Source: Saprospiraceae bacterium (GTDB lineage Bacteria > Bacteroidota > Bacteroidia > Chitinophagales > Saprospiraceae). From it: a DNA stretch of 48,364 nucleotides. The position numbers and the translations under genes are program-made. How positions within the stretch are numbered: the first letter of the stretch is position 1; every line of letters begins with the position of its first letter. Positions 38,448-46,421 of this stretch are shown here, one piece after another. The notes below the pieces were generated by a model, which had not been told where the DNA came from, did not search any database, and saw nothing but the letters and a program-made list of their open reading frames with translations. The stretch covers positions 1 to 48,364 of the forward strand of contig JALHRK010000005.1 in assembly GCA_022841505.1 (NCBI GenBank), given 5' to 3'.

Positions 38448-38649
38448 GCGGCTCGTCTTCTAAATTAGCCCAGTACTTGTAAAAAACAAATAGCAAAGAT
38501 AAAGGCCACACCAAAAAGCATAAAAGCGATGTTAATGCCTGTTTTTTACTATTATATGTAGGCTTTTTATCCGGGATTAAATTAACGCACCAAGCCAACA
38601 ATCCCAAAGCAGGGATTGAAAAAATAGCAACTTCGCAAAAGTCAATCAT
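38431..38649 (-). CDS. Membrane protein, 72 aa
   Basis: Two hydrophobic helices (about 5-24 and 40-58) and a short acidic tail (DEPPTDTR). Tail overlaps the convergent minor head gene by 17 bases. Start context ACAGAAAGATG. Unknown function. Confidence 0.55.
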   Translation of the reverse strand: MIDFCEVAIFSIPALGLLAWCVNLIPDKKPTYNSKKQALTSLLCFLVWPLSLLFVFYKYWANLEDEPPTDTR

Positions 38650-38668
38650 CTTTCTGTTGTTTTAATAA

Positions 38669-38914
38669 TTAGATGCACGATACCTCTGTCACCCTACACT
38701 CGAAAGGCTTACTGTGAACGTGATCAAAATCTTCATAGCAGTTGGGGCAACGCATTGCTGTATGTTCGCTGCAAAGGTCGCAAGGGACGGTTGTTTCAAT
38801 CCAATCTGTGTGAATAGCCCACCCCTTACAACTTGGGCATTTTAATTCACACCCATTTCGTAGGCTTTCGCCCGGAATTACCTCAAAATAAAATGCTATG
38901 TCCTGTGCGTTCAT
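38669..38914 (-). CDS. Small zinc-ribbon protein, 81 aa
   Basis: Three CxxC pairs (KCPSCKGW, PCDLCSEHT, RCPNCYEDF) plus nearby His, a predicted double zinc ribbon. Such small proteins often regulate or bind host proteins, but no family is recognised. Start preceded by GGAAGG, one of the few true Shine-Dalgarno-like leaders. Confidence 0.65.
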   Translation of the reverse strand: MNAQDIAFYFEVIPGESLRNGCELKCPSCKGWAIHTDWIETTVPCDLCSEHTAMRCPNCYEDFDHVHSKPFECRVTEVSCI

Positions 38915-38921
38915 CCTTCCG

Positions 38922-39143
38922 TTATTTTTCGATTAACAAATCAATCCCCGCCGCCAACCCCATCCCGATCCCGCGCACATACACGTAAGGCAGGATGAAG
39001 GACAAGGGGAACAAGATAAGCATATCCCATCGCCCGATACCAAGCCACGAAACGGCAATCCCCGCCCCGCGAAGCATGAGCATCGTACACGGCACCCCAA
39101 CGAGCGCAGCGACCTTTTGGCCGGGGCTAAGGAGTGGCCACAT
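38922..39143 (-). CDS. Membrane protein, 73 aa
   Basis: MWPLLSPGQKVAALVGVPCTM opens a first helix and ILFPLSFILPYVYVRGIGMGLAAGI a second. Start at 39141-39143; it overlaps the end of the broken gene at 39127..39351 by 17 bases. Unknown function. Confidence 0.55.
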   Translation of the reverse strand: MWPLLSPGQKVAALVGVPCTMLMLRGAGIAVSWLGIGRWDMLILFPLSFILPYVYVRGIGMGLAAGIDLLIEK

Positions 39144-39351
39144 CGGCAGGGAGTTCTTCGATGAGGTCGTTTTTATGTTCACCCATAGCCCATCTCCCAG
39201 TTTTTGCAAACCACGATACGTCGGATGGGTGCTTGCCCTCAACCCGTCCACAAAAAGTCCACGGGTCATTCGTCCATTCCTCTTTTACGATCTCCACCAC
39301 GTCCCCGGAGCGGGTGCGGTATTTCTTTCCGACTTCGATTTATAAACTCAT
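39127..39351 (-). pseudogene. Gene with an in-frame TAA at codon 4 (75 codons)
   Basis: ATG (39349-39351) overlaps the upstream stop as ATGA, the normal coupling here, but the fourth codon is TAA (39340-39342). The same frame then runs on as IEVGKKYRTRSGDVVEIVKEEW and ends DLIEELPADVATP, a typical phage protein with no in-frame ATG before residue 54. Either the gene is broken, the start is non-standard, or the base call is wrong. Confidence 0.6.
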
Positions 39352-39545
39352 ATCCGATATTTTGAAATTACTGCCTGTAATTCTTTAACAAAGTCGTCTA
39401 ATTCGGGGTAAGAAACCCAACAAAGGGTATCGCCGTTGATCTGGATGCGAGTGTCCAAATATTCACCGCCTTCATCCCTGCACCGAATATCTAACTTTAG
39501 ATTGTCGTTAATGTTGATTGATTTGTTGATTGTTGGAAGTGCCAT
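39348..39545 (-). CDS. Hypothetical protein, 65 aa
   Basis: Start at MALPTINKSININDNLKLDIRC (39543-39545); a longer frame begins with MNNPP, before which there is no clear context. Mostly strands followed by a C-terminal helix (YPELDDFVKELQAVISKY). No family recognised. Downstream of the 68-aa gene in one unit. Confidence 0.6.
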   Translation of the reverse strand: MALPTINKSININDNLKLDIRCRDEGGEYLDTRIQINGDTLCWVSYPELDDFVKELQAVISKYRI

Positions 39546-39579
39546 TGCGCTTTGTTTTATGCCCGGTGGGAGGGGCGGG

Positions 39580-39786
39580 TTATTCAAATTCGTAACTTGC
39601 TACGGGCGTGTTTTTCGCGGCAACAATAGCTGCGTCTTGTGTAAGAAAGTAATTTGCATTTTCGCCCGCATCAATAAATATCTTTTTTGCGGCCTCAAAC
39701 TTAGTGTTTGAAGTCGTACCAAGATGCGCACAAACTTCATGCGCTTCTGAATCTGCAAATTTTTCAAGATCAAATACTTTTTTCAT
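39580..39786 (-). CDS. Hypothetical protein, 68 aa
   Basis: MKKVFDLEKFADSEAHEVCAH, then helical SNTKFEAAKKIFIDAGENANYFLTQDAAIVA. Start context AAAAAACAACC before ATG. It has a consensus promoter with degenerate box remnants (site H). Soluble, unknown function. Confidence 0.65.
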   Translation of the reverse strand: MKKVFDLEKFADSEAHEVCAHLGTTSNTKFEAAKKIFIDAGENANYFLTQDAAIVAAKNTPVASYEFE

Positions 39787-39801
39787 GGTTGTTTTTTCTT
39801 T

Positions 39802-39868
39802 CAAAGTTACCCCGCAACCCGATACAGTGCAACATATTATAGACAAATGGCGTAAATTTACCGACGTA
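39802..39868 (-). promoter_or_regulatory. Promoter with two degenerate boxes (site H)
   Basis: Leftward TAACTTTG at 39802-39809, 20 bp, TTG at 39830-39832. AGACAAA at 39841 (spacing 32) and CGACGTA at 39862 (21 bp further) sit exactly where boxes would be, with two mismatches each. Confidence 0.6.
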
Positions 39869-39881
39869 AATACAAAATATC

Positions 39882-41630
39882 ATGCTTAGAGGATTCACAT
39901 TCGAGTTTGACGACGGGGTAACACAAACGCCCTGCGACCCAGTTTTTGGATCGGCTCCGACCCTGCAAATTGAAACGGGCAGGGATGAGGATTTCGGGTA
40001 TTACGAACGCAGCCTAAAGACTGCGCTCACGTTCCGGGGGGCGGATTACGACTACCTCAAGGCACTGGAGGACGCGGCGGACTGCGACGAAATTACCCTG
40101 AATATCTACCACAACGCCGTCTTGTTCTTTTCCAAAACGTTACGCATCGGCACGTCACATTTCGCTTGGGATTTAGACAGGTGCCGGGTAACGGTGCAGG
40201 GGGATGACGTGAACGCCTACGCCTGTTTCCTTGCCGCGTGGGACACGGAAATAAATATCTTGACCGGCACAGCAAAGACGACCGTTAATACGATCTTAGG
40301 GGAGTTTGAAACGATACAATGCCAATTTGATGCGGTTGGGGCAATTGACCCGGAAGATTATAGCACCCCCATTACCGACTGCATCACGCCCGGCGAAGGG
40401 TGGACACTGATAGACCAATTGGTCAACACGGGCGGGGGAAATGATAGCGTTTTTTCTACCTACATTCGGCAGGTCTACGTTTCCACCTGTTCCGGCGGCG
40501 TACCCGTTCCCCCGTGCGGCGGGGGCTGGATATTGATAGACGATAACTGCCCCACGGACGCAACCTACGCCCGGCCTGTACCCGTTACGCCGCTACTGGT
40601 TGCAACCGAACTAAGTGCCGGGGAATTGTACCGGGCAACGGCAGGGGTACGCGGTGGCGCGGATGTGAACGGGGCAGAATACAACAATATCCCGATGTCG
40701 AACGGGGTAGAGCTGGAAGAAATACTCGACACCTATTTGCCGTGCGGCTTGTCCGTTGTTTCTGACTTCTTTTCGATCAACGGGGATGCCACCGCCCCCG
40801 CTAACGACGTTTATACGGCAGCAGCGGCCAACCTTGCCCACCTGTTTGTTTTCCAAAAGGCGGACGTAAAGCGGGCAAACGCGCTAAACGACGCCACCAA
40901 CGGCAAATGGACAATAGAAAGCCTTTTCGGGGCATTGAAAGCGCAGTTTGATATTGAGTTCAGGATCAACGCGGCGGGGGATGAAATACGGATAGAACAC
41001 ACCTCGTACTTCGCAGCGGCCAACGGGGAGGATTTAACCAGCACTCAGCCATCCAGGCTCACGGGCACGAACCGCTACACGTATGCCAGCGATAAACAAA
41101 TATCGGAGGAAAAGTGGCGCTTTGCGGAAACGGCAAGCGATGCCTTTGAAGGGGTGCCGTACTTGTACACCTGCTTTTCCAAGACCGATCGGCAAAAGAA
41201 AGAATATGTCGTAAACGATTCCAACAACGATGTGGGCAGCCTTATCGCCTCCCCGGATAGTTACGCGGACGCTGGGTTCGTATGGGTGTCGGCGTGTTTG
41301 GTAGGTAGCGATTACTTCATTGCCTCCGAGGTGAGCTTCTTAACGGGAGCTGTGCTTTTGAACGGGCATTTGTCTATCCCAAACCTGATGCGCACCTATC
41401 ACACGTACAACCGCCCCCGGTTAACGGGGACGTGGGACGGGTCGCCCGTGACGTTTGACAGCCAGGCGCGGGTAAAGGTGCAGGACGCGGTTTCGTTTAA
41501 GGTGTGCGCGGAAGACTTTGCCGCATACGACGAAAGCCTGCTCGTTAGAACAGGCCTCGGTTGGATGCGCATCGAATCGGGGACTTACGATGCGAGTTCA
41601 GGGACGTTTACGGTGAGTCCGAGGGGGTAG
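39882..41630 (+). CDS. Large tail protein, 582 aa (plus strand)
   Basis: N-terminal beta domain (residues 1-120, FEFDDGVTQTPCDPVFGSAP, LKTALTFRGADYDYLKALED), a middle with Cys/Gly-rich loop (CSGGVPVPPCGGGWILIDDNC, about 204-224), and a long beta-rich C-terminal half. The pattern suits a baseplate/tail-hub or distal tail protein of Bacteroidota siphophages; I cannot give a named family. It is on the plus strand among minus-strand small genes. Confidence 0.6.
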   Translation: MLRGFTFEFDDGVTQTPCDPVFGSAPTLQIETGRDEDFGYYERSLKTALTFRGADYDYLKALEDAADCDEITLNIYHNAVLFFSKTLRIGTSHFAWDLDRCRVTVQGDDVNAYACFLAAWDTEINILTGTAKTTVNTILGEFETIQCQFDAVGAIDPEDYSTPITDCITPGEGWTLIDQLVNTGGGNDSVFSTYIRQVYVSTCSGGVPVPPCGGGWILIDDNCPTDATYARPVPVTPLLVATELSAGELYRATAGVRGGADVNGAEYNNIPMSNGVELEEILDTYLPCGLSVVSDFFSINGDATAPANDVYTAAAANLAHLFVFQKADVKRANALNDATNGKWTIESLFGALKAQFDIEFRINAAGDEIRIEHTSYFAAANGEDLTSTQPSRLTGTNRYTYASDKQISEEKWRFAETASDAFEGVPYLYTCFSKTDRQKKEYVVNDSNNDVGSLIASPDSYADAGFVWVSACLVGSDYFIASEVSFLTGAVLLNGHLSIPNLMRTYHTYNRPRLTGTWDGSPVTFDSQARVKVQDAVSFKVCAEDFAAYDESLLVRTGLGWMRIESGTYDASSGTFTVSPRG

Positions 41631-41634
41631 GCGG

Positions 41635-41865
41635 TTATTCATATACATCATCTAACGTGTATTGAGTGCCATCTACTTTTATATATTCGCAGTCGCTCAT
41701 GTGCTTTACTTGTAACTTACCCATAACGTCAATACGAAGTAAACCGCAGTCTAATTCAAAGTCATTAATAGGCCACCAAATACCATGGACTTGCAATTGC
41801 GCTTCACTTGCGCCTGCTATAACTTTTTGAAAGTTTTCGCCCCATGTTTGGACTGGATTTTTCAT
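41635..41865 (-). CDS. Hypothetical protein, 76 aa
   Basis: MKNPVQTWGENFQKVIAGASEAQLQVHGIWWPI in sense, start at 41863-41865 preceded by GGAAGG. Strand-rich with a DCGLLRIDVMGKLQVK hairpin. Convergent with the tail gene. Unknown. Confidence 0.6.
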   Translation of the reverse strand: MKNPVQTWGENFQKVIAGASEAQLQVHGIWWPINDFELDCGLLRIDVMGKLQVKHMSDCEYIKVDGTQYTLDDVYE

Positions 41866-41909
41866 CCTTCCGTTGTTTGCGCCCCGGTGGGAGGGGCGGG
41901 TTCGATAAA

Positions 41910-42128
41910 TTAAGGCAGCCACGAGCCGTAAGCCCAAGCGCCCATCAATGCATTGCACTTGGCGCAATAGCGATCCTTTTCAAGGACAAAAGAAGCGTCG
42001 TGTACGCTCATTATTGTGTCTTTGTATTCCGTAGACCCGCACTTGCATTTAATCGGCTCCAAGTCTTTAGATACCAGACCCCTGCTTATGCGGTCTTCGA
42101 TTTCTTCAAATGCGTTTTTAAATTCCAT
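41910..42128 (-). CDS. Small zinc-ribbon protein, 72 aa (box-controlled)
   Basis: CKCGSTEY and later YCAKCNAL form two Cys pairs spaced about 27 residues, a predicted zinc ribbon. N-terminal helix FKNAFEEIEDRI. Own promoter with a box at the standard distance (site F). Function unknown. Confidence 0.65.
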   Translation of the reverse strand: MEFKNAFEEIEDRISRGLVSKDLEPIKCKCGSTEYKDTIMSVHDASFVLEKDRYCAKCNALMGAWAYGSWLP

Positions 42129-42144
42129 CGTTCCTTTTTTCTTT

Positions 42145-42210
42145 CAAAGTTACCCCGCCCTCCCCCGAAAAGCAAGAAAACCCGACCAAGTGCCGGAATT
42201 ATTCGACGGG
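42145..42210 (-). promoter_or_regulatory. Promoter with TTGGTCG box (site F)
   Basis: Leftward TAACTTTG at 42145-42152, 20 bp, TTG at 42173-42175; box at 42183-42189 (spacing 31). CGACGGG at 42204, 21 bp further, is a degenerate second box inside the end of the next gene. Confidence 0.75.
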
Positions 42211-42432
42211 CGGGTTAATGTCTCTCAGGTATGCAGCCTTTCTGACTTCGCTACTTACTGCGTCCATCCATTCAATATAAAGATCATCGTCTTGGCTTAC
42301 CCAGTCCATTGATTTAAGGTAATCCTCCGCTGCCTTACACCGGGCTTTCCAGTATTCGAGTTCAGTTACTAAGTTAGACGCGGCGCGGTAATTGTCTAAA
42401 ATGTCAGATACTTTTTTGCTTGCTGTGTCCAT
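42199..42432 (-). CDS. Helical hypothetical protein, 77 aa
   Basis: Predicted coiled helix (VSDILDNYRAASNLVTELEYWKARCKAAEDYL) with an acidic middle and C-terminal helix. Start context ACAGATAGAAAAATG, the same as the 12207 gene. Unknown function. Confidence 0.6.
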   Translation of the reverse strand: MDTASKKVSDILDNYRAASNLVTELEYWKARCKAAEDYLKSMDWVSQDDDLYIEWMDAVSSEVRKAAYLRDINPPVE

Positions 42433-42452
42433 TTTTCTATCTGTTTGAATTA

Positions 42453-43601
42453 TTAAGCATCAAGTGTGAAATCCCCCTCGCACCCCTGCACCGCTACGGG
42501 CGCACTCGTAAACCGTAGCACCCCGGCGGGGCAGATTGCGCCCGCTACGTCCTTCCTTTCCACGTCCACCTCATAGATCGTTTCCGCCGTCCCTCCGATC
42601 CGGGAAAGGGTCACGGTGCCGTGCTGGTCGGCTGCTTGCAAAACCGCCTGCACGTAGTCGGGCATAGGCCAAAAGTCGTAGTCTTTCGCTTCCCTGTTCG
42701 TTGCCTGTGCCAAGAACCTACCGCCTACCCCGTTCGTTTCAAATGCCTCTTCGATCACGGGGGTGTTCAATATGTGATACCCGAAAAAGTAAAACTTTTG
42801 CACGTACCCGGTCTGATACATTAAATTCAAGTCAGTGAGGTCAGTGGCGTTGGTGAAGGTCAGGACGTACATATCTTGCCCGTATTCCGCTACCGCCGGG
42901 GATGCCGTCAACACGCCCCCGCATGGATCGCCGGATGACCAGGTATAGGTGTAGTCACGGTAAATGCGGTTAATTGCGCCCGGTTCGTTGGGAAGCACGG
43001 TTGTCGTTTCGATACGGATGATGGGAGCGCCGCCTTCGTCCCCGATGTCGTTCTGGTTCAGGGTGAACGCGGAAAGGTTGGAAACGAAAACGAAGTTGCC
43101 CGTCTGGTTGCGATCTATCAGCACCCGATCCGTTCCCCATGCCCCGAACGTTGCCGTGAAGGACAGGGTAAAGACCGTGCCACCTCCGTCTGTTAAGCAG
43201 TCCCCGGAATTGTGGACAAGGGACGGGGTTGCAAAGGTGTCAAAGGCGCGGGACATAAAGATGCGCTGCGAGCGCAGGATGTCGCCCGACTTCAAGTTGA
43301 TGATGATCTGGTATGTACCCACCGTTGGGGCATTGTCAAGCGCCACGCCCTTGTACGTGAACCAAGCCCGGTCTAATGCCGCGCTGGTTTCTGTTTCAAT
43401 TTGCGCAAGTGTTTGGCTTGCCTCTACCCCGCTATCCACGTTGCGCAGCGTCCACGAATCTACGGTTTCCCCGTCGTCCTCCACCGTGAACTGGAAAGGG
43501 GGCAGGACGGAGACGGGGGAGTGCAGGTAGCCCCGGTGTGCCTGGTCGTCATCGTTCGGGTAAAAGGCGATAACGTTGTAAGGATTGCTTTGGCGGATCA
43601 T
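42453..43601 (-). CDS. Tail-associated protein, 382 aa
   Basis: Beta-rich throughout, e.g. FTVEDDGETVDSWTLRNVDSG, LTFTNATDLTDLNLMYQTGYVQKFYFFGYHI and a Cys-containing C-terminus (CPAGVLRFTSAPVAVQGCEGDFTLDA). It resembles baseplate or tail surface proteins of Bacteroidota siphophages; no specific family known to me. Single gene on minus, next to small genes. Confidence 0.6.
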   Translation of the reverse strand: MIRQSNPYNVIAFYPNDDDQAHRGYLHSPVSVLPPFQFTVEDDGETVDSWTLRNVDSGVEASQTLAQIETETSAALDRAWFTYKGVALDNAPTVGTYQIIINLKSGDILRSQRIFMSRAFDTFATPSLVHNSGDCLTDGGGTVFTLSFTATFGAWGTDRVLIDRNQTGNFVFVSNLSAFTLNQNDIGDEGGAPIIRIETTTVLPNEPGAINRIYRDYTYTWSSGDPCGGVLTASPAVAEYGQDMYVLTFTNATDLTDLNLMYQTGYVQKFYFFGYHILNTPVIEEAFETNGVGGRFLAQATNREAKDYDFWPMPDYVQAVLQAADQHGTVTLSRIGGTAETIYEVDVERKDVAGAICPAGVLRFTSAPVAVQGCEGDFTLDA

Positions 43602-43622
43602 GCGCGGAAATTTATGCGCAAG

Positions 43623-43841
43623 TTACGAAGGTTTGTCTTTATTTTCAAGTTGCGCGGCGGTGCGCTTAATTTCCGCCTCTGTCCGGTGTAGGTTTGAATA
43701 AATAACCAACGCGCCCGTTGTCCTTGTTTCGTGGCAGTTTAGGCAAGCATGTACTTGCCCTTTTTCTTCATTGCCTATTAACATTCCGGCGCGGCCATTA
43801 TCCGCAAGGCATACGCCGCATTTATTGTATTCCATTTTCAT
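43623..43841 (-). CDS. Small zinc-binding protein, 72 aa
   Basis: Contains KCGVCLAD and HACLNCHETR, two CxxC pairs about 25 residues apart, suggesting a zinc finger of the HNH-like or ribbon type; C-terminal helix is charged. No family recognised. Followed upstream by a terminator. Confidence 0.65.
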   Translation of the reverse strand: MKMEYNKCGVCLADNGRAGMLIGNEEKGQVHACLNCHETRTTGALVIYSNLHRTEAEIKRTAAQLENKDKPS

Positions 43842-43851
43842 GCCTCTTGAA

Positions 43852-43884
43852 TTTTAAAAGCCCCCGCGCAGCAGGCGCGAGGGC
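43852..43884 (-). terminator. Terminator before the zinc-binding gene
   Basis: Hairpin GCCCTCGCGC...GCGCGGGGGC on the minus strand, then TTTTAAAATT; ends the transcript of the genes 43921 to 44675. Confidence 0.7.
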
Positions 43885-43920
43885 GGAACAAAATCTGATT
43901 ACTCCTCTTTGCGTAACGTC

Positions 43921-44100
43921 TTAGCGCCCGGTGTACTGGCGTTTTTCTTTCCCCGGCAAGAACTTGGGCGCGGGGTTCGTTTTCTTTGCCTCTGTGCTGA
44001 TCGCTTTTTTGTAGGTGTCGCTTTGTTTAACAAGCGTCTTGTGAATCGCCGTTGCGTCCTTCGGGTCGAGTTTTGGTGGCGTTAGTTTCGGTTTGTTCAT
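43921..44100 (-). CDS. Basic Pro/Lys-rich protein, 59 aa
   Basis: MNKPKLTPPKLDPKDATAIH start, then Lys-rich linker and KFLPGKEKRQYTGR at the end; probably unfolded and nucleic-acid binding. The ATG (44098-44100) follows GACAGATG, and it lies 74 bases inside the end of the 63-aa gene in another frame. Both frames are plausible, so a real overlapping pair is likely. Confidence 0.55.
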   Translation of the reverse strand: MNKPKLTPPKLDPKDATAIHKTLVKQSDTYKKAISTEAKKTNPAPKFLPGKEKRQYTGR

Positions 44101-44218
44101 CTGTCGAAAGGTTTAAGAGTTTGGAAATTACCCGTTCAGCGTCCCCGGCATTGCGGGCGTTGGCTTCGGGCGTGAACAAGGCCGCGAGGGCGGCGGTTAG
44201 TTTTGCTGGCTTTTTCAT
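44027..44218 (-). CDS. Hypothetical protein, 63 aa
   Basis: MKKPAKLTAALAALFTPEANAR start with a helical Ala-rich segment; ends in a hydrophilic tail (EGRNGDSQDAC). Overlaps the 59-aa gene by 74 bases. Start overlaps the stop of 44215..44403 as ATGA. Unknown. Confidence 0.55.
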   Translation of the reverse strand: MKKPAKLTAALAALFTPEANARNAGDAERVISKLLNLSTDEQTETNATKTRPEGRNGDSQDAC

Positions 44219-44403
44219 ACGACGCGTTCAATTACGCGCCCGTTTCCGCTTTCGACAATCAACGTCATGCCCACCTTGTCGGGCTGCACGATGTTCTTGT
44301 ATTTCGGGTAGTATACGAAGGGCGTCCCGTCCCCGTTGGTGATGCTCGTAACGAAGCCGTCCCCGGCAGGGGTCAGGGCTTTTATGGTTGCGGTTAACTG
44401 CAT
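44215..44403 (-). CDS. Small beta protein, 62 aa (possible OB-like)
   Basis: MQLTATIKALTPAGDGFVTSIT then TPFVYYPKYKNIVQPDKVGM and TLIVESGNGRVIERVV: five predicted strands, OB-like outline, but too short for certainty. Start at 44401-44403. Downstream of the 89-aa gene. Confidence 0.6.
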   Translation of the reverse strand: MQLTATIKALTPAGDGFVTSITNGDGTPFVYYPKYKNIVQPDKVGMTLIVESGNGRVIERVV

Positions 44404-44405
44404 GG

Positions 44406-44675
44406 TTACGCTTTTTCGATTGTGATGCTGCCAGACGGCGGGCAAGAAAGTTGCATATTCGGGCGCAAGACGATCTTGGTACACCAGTCGGTTTGTGTCC
44501 GGTCTACCGTGTACTGGCACAGTTCCCCCGCGTGGGGGATTTGGCGGCGGCTGTCAATCTTGCACTCTCCGTACCAAAACACTTTGTTTTCGGATGCGTG
44601 GGCAAAAAGGTCTGCGTTTTTGATAATCGTCATGCCGTTTGGTGACGCGATCTTAATTTCCGTTGAAACTTGCAT
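44406..44675 (-). CDS. Hypothetical protein, 89 aa
   Basis: MQVSTEIKIASPNGMTIIKNA, beta-rich with three Cys (GECKIDSRR, ELCQYTV, TDWCTK). Start context CCTTTACAACC before ATG. No family recognised; middle gene of a box-led run. Confidence 0.6.
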   Translation of the reverse strand: MQVSTEIKIASPNGMTIIKNADLFAHASENKVFWYGECKIDSRRQIPHAGELCQYTVDRTQTDWCTKIVLRPNMQLSCPPSGSITIEKA

Positions 44676-44717
44676 GGTTGTAAAGGTTTGCGCCCGGCGC
44701 GAGGCCGGGCAGGGTGG

Positions 44718-44957
44718 TTAGAATGTTTGTCCGACGTAAAAATTCGAGGTGGTGATGTTACCCGATGCAACAACTTCAAAGCCGTCTTTTTCGGGCTGGC
44801 TGTATTCGTATGCTTCTACGTTAGCATCGTCAAGATACGGCACGTTTTTGTCTACATATTCCTGCGCTTCGATTGCGTCAACCGCGCCAGTTACATGGAA
44901 ATGAATGTAGTCATTTGCCTGTGGTCGCACTTTGGCTACTACTGCTTGAATTGCCAT
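44718..44957 (-). CDS. Hypothetical protein, 79 aa (box-controlled)
   Basis: MAIQAVVAKVRPQANDYIHF, mixed alpha/beta, acidic (VDKNVPYLDDANVEAYEYSQPEKD). First gene after the site G promoter. Starts downstream of a TATATTTG promoter by about 33 bases. No family recognised. Confidence 0.65.
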   Translation of the reverse strand: MAIQAVVAKVRPQANDYIHFHVTGAVDAIEAQEYVDKNVPYLDDANVEAYEYSQPEKDGFEVVASGNITTSNFYVGQTF

Positions 44958-44990
44958 TTTGTTGTAGGTTTAAATTGTTAACTAATACGA

Positions 44991-45057
44991 CAAATATACC
45001 CCCACCCCGCCCATCGCTCAAACTAATACCGACCAACGCACCGAAAAAACCGACGAA
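44991..45057 (-). promoter_or_regulatory. Promoter with two TTGGTCG-type boxes (site G)
   Basis: Leftward TATATTTG at 44991-44998, 20 bp, TTG at 45019-45021; CGACCAA at 45030-45036 (32 bp) and CGACGAA at 45051-45057 (21 bp further). Sequence 44977-44998 equals 37491-37512. Confidence 0.8.
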
Positions 45058-45074
45058 CGAAAGGAAGCGAACGA

Positions 45075-46421
45075 CTAAAGTAAATTGTCCAACCGCTTTG
45101 ACCGGTCAAGCTCGAAAAAGAACCGCATCATCAGCGCGTCGGAAATGTCGGGGGAGCGGCCAATTGCTTTGCTTACGTCCGCTTTTGATACGATGGTCAG
45201 CTTTTTGTCTGTAACCTCCCCCCGCTTCACCTGCTCCAGTTCTTCTATCAGGTCATCCTTTGCGCCTTCCGGCATTTCACACGCCCAATAGCAAAGCCCG
45301 GCGTTGATCTGTGCGGCAAGGTGAAAATAGCACTGTGTTTTTAGGTTGAAATAGTTTTCTTCCTGCCCTTTGTAAAGCATCTGCCTTGCCCCGTTCACGA
45401 AACTTTGAGCGCCGGGGATGTGCCCCGTTACCCCGCCACCGATACCGTCCGCATCGAAAACCACGTTTCCCGGCTTTACGGCATAGCGCATCCGTTGGCG
45501 CTGGATGGCCTGAACAATTTCCAAGCCGCTACTTTTGGAGATGATCTCGCAGTCTATCACTACCCACCCGTCCCAGACAAGGATAACAAAGCGGTCGGAA
45601 CCCTGGCCGGCAATGTCCGCCGTGATGTAGCGCTGCCCCGTGCGCGTTACGTGGTCGTTGTTCCACAGGTTGACAATGTTGTCGTATTCGATCAGCGCAG
45701 CGGGGTCGCCGTCGTATTCCCAATCCCCGAAAAGCAAGCGGCGTTTTTGCGCGCCGGTTAGCGTCAAGTGAAGACCGTCTATATACCCGGCGTCCAGCAT
45801 CTTGTTGTCTTGCGGAAGCGCCTGAATGAACCGTTGGTGCGCGGGAAGGGTGCCGTCCTTGAATGGCTTGTAATATTCGCGGTATAAATAGTTTTTAGAC
45901 GGGTTGCAGGTTTGTAATAGCTTGTGGGTAAGGTTGTACTCTGTATTTTTCCACCTGCCCACGCTTGCCTGCAAATTGCGCTTGGCGTCCGTCTCAAACT
46001 CCCCCGCTTCCTCTATCCACCCCCGCGTCATTTGCATGGAGCCAAAACGCTGGTATTCCCTGTCGGACGGCAGGAATTTAGCCGCAAGCAGGTACACGCG
46101 GGAACCGTTGTAGCAGGTATAATAATTGTCGTGCCCGTTAAACTTGTACATGCTTTGCGGCACGTCCATATCGGTCAGCACTTCATTGATAGATGGGATT
46201 GTGAACTTGGTAAGATCGGAGCCGGTTTTTCGGGCGATAAAATAATGGGTGCCGGGGTAGGTGAGGGCGTCCCCGAAAATCAGCGCGCAGCCGGTGTAGG
46301 TTTTCGCGCCGCCTTTGCTGCCTCCGTAAACGATGTCGGTAACGGTCGGATCAACCCACGCCCGGCATGCTTCCTTTTGGCGCTCATTGCCGTGCGTATC
46401 GAAAACCAGTTTCCTACCCAT
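45075..46421 (-). CDS. terL: Terminase large subunit
   Basis: 448 residues, normal for TerL. ATPase: Walker A-like GGSKGGAKT (33-41) and Walker B with catalytic Glu in RGWIEEAGEF (133-142). Nuclease: Asp269 in YITADIAGQGSD (265-276) and Asp323/325 in VFDADGIGGG (321-330), the RNase H-like site. It pumps DNA into the capsid and cuts it. Start overlaps TerS as TAATG. No portal gene follows; the portal lies nearly 10 kb away on the other strand. Confidence 0.95.
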   Translation of the reverse strand: MGRKLVFDTHGNERQKEACRAWVDPTVTDIVYGGSKGGAKTYTGCALIFGDALTYPGTHYFIARKTGSDLTKFTIPSINEVLTDMDVPQSMYKFNGHDNYYTCYNGSRVYLLAAKFLPSDREYQRFGSMQMTRGWIEEAGEFETDAKRNLQASVGRWKNTEYNLTHKLLQTCNPSKNYLYREYYKPFKDGTLPAHQRFIQALPQDNKMLDAGYIDGLHLTLTGAQKRRLLFGDWEYDGDPAALIEYDNIVNLWNNDHVTRTGQRYITADIAGQGSDRFVILVWDGWVVIDCEIISKSSGLEIVQAIQRQRMRYAVKPGNVVFDADGIGGGVTGHIPGAQSFVNGARQMLYKGQEENYFNLKTQCYFHLAAQINAGLCYWACEMPEGAKDDLIEELEQVKRGEVTDKKLTIVSKADVSKAIGRSPDISDALMMRFFFELDRSKRLDNLL

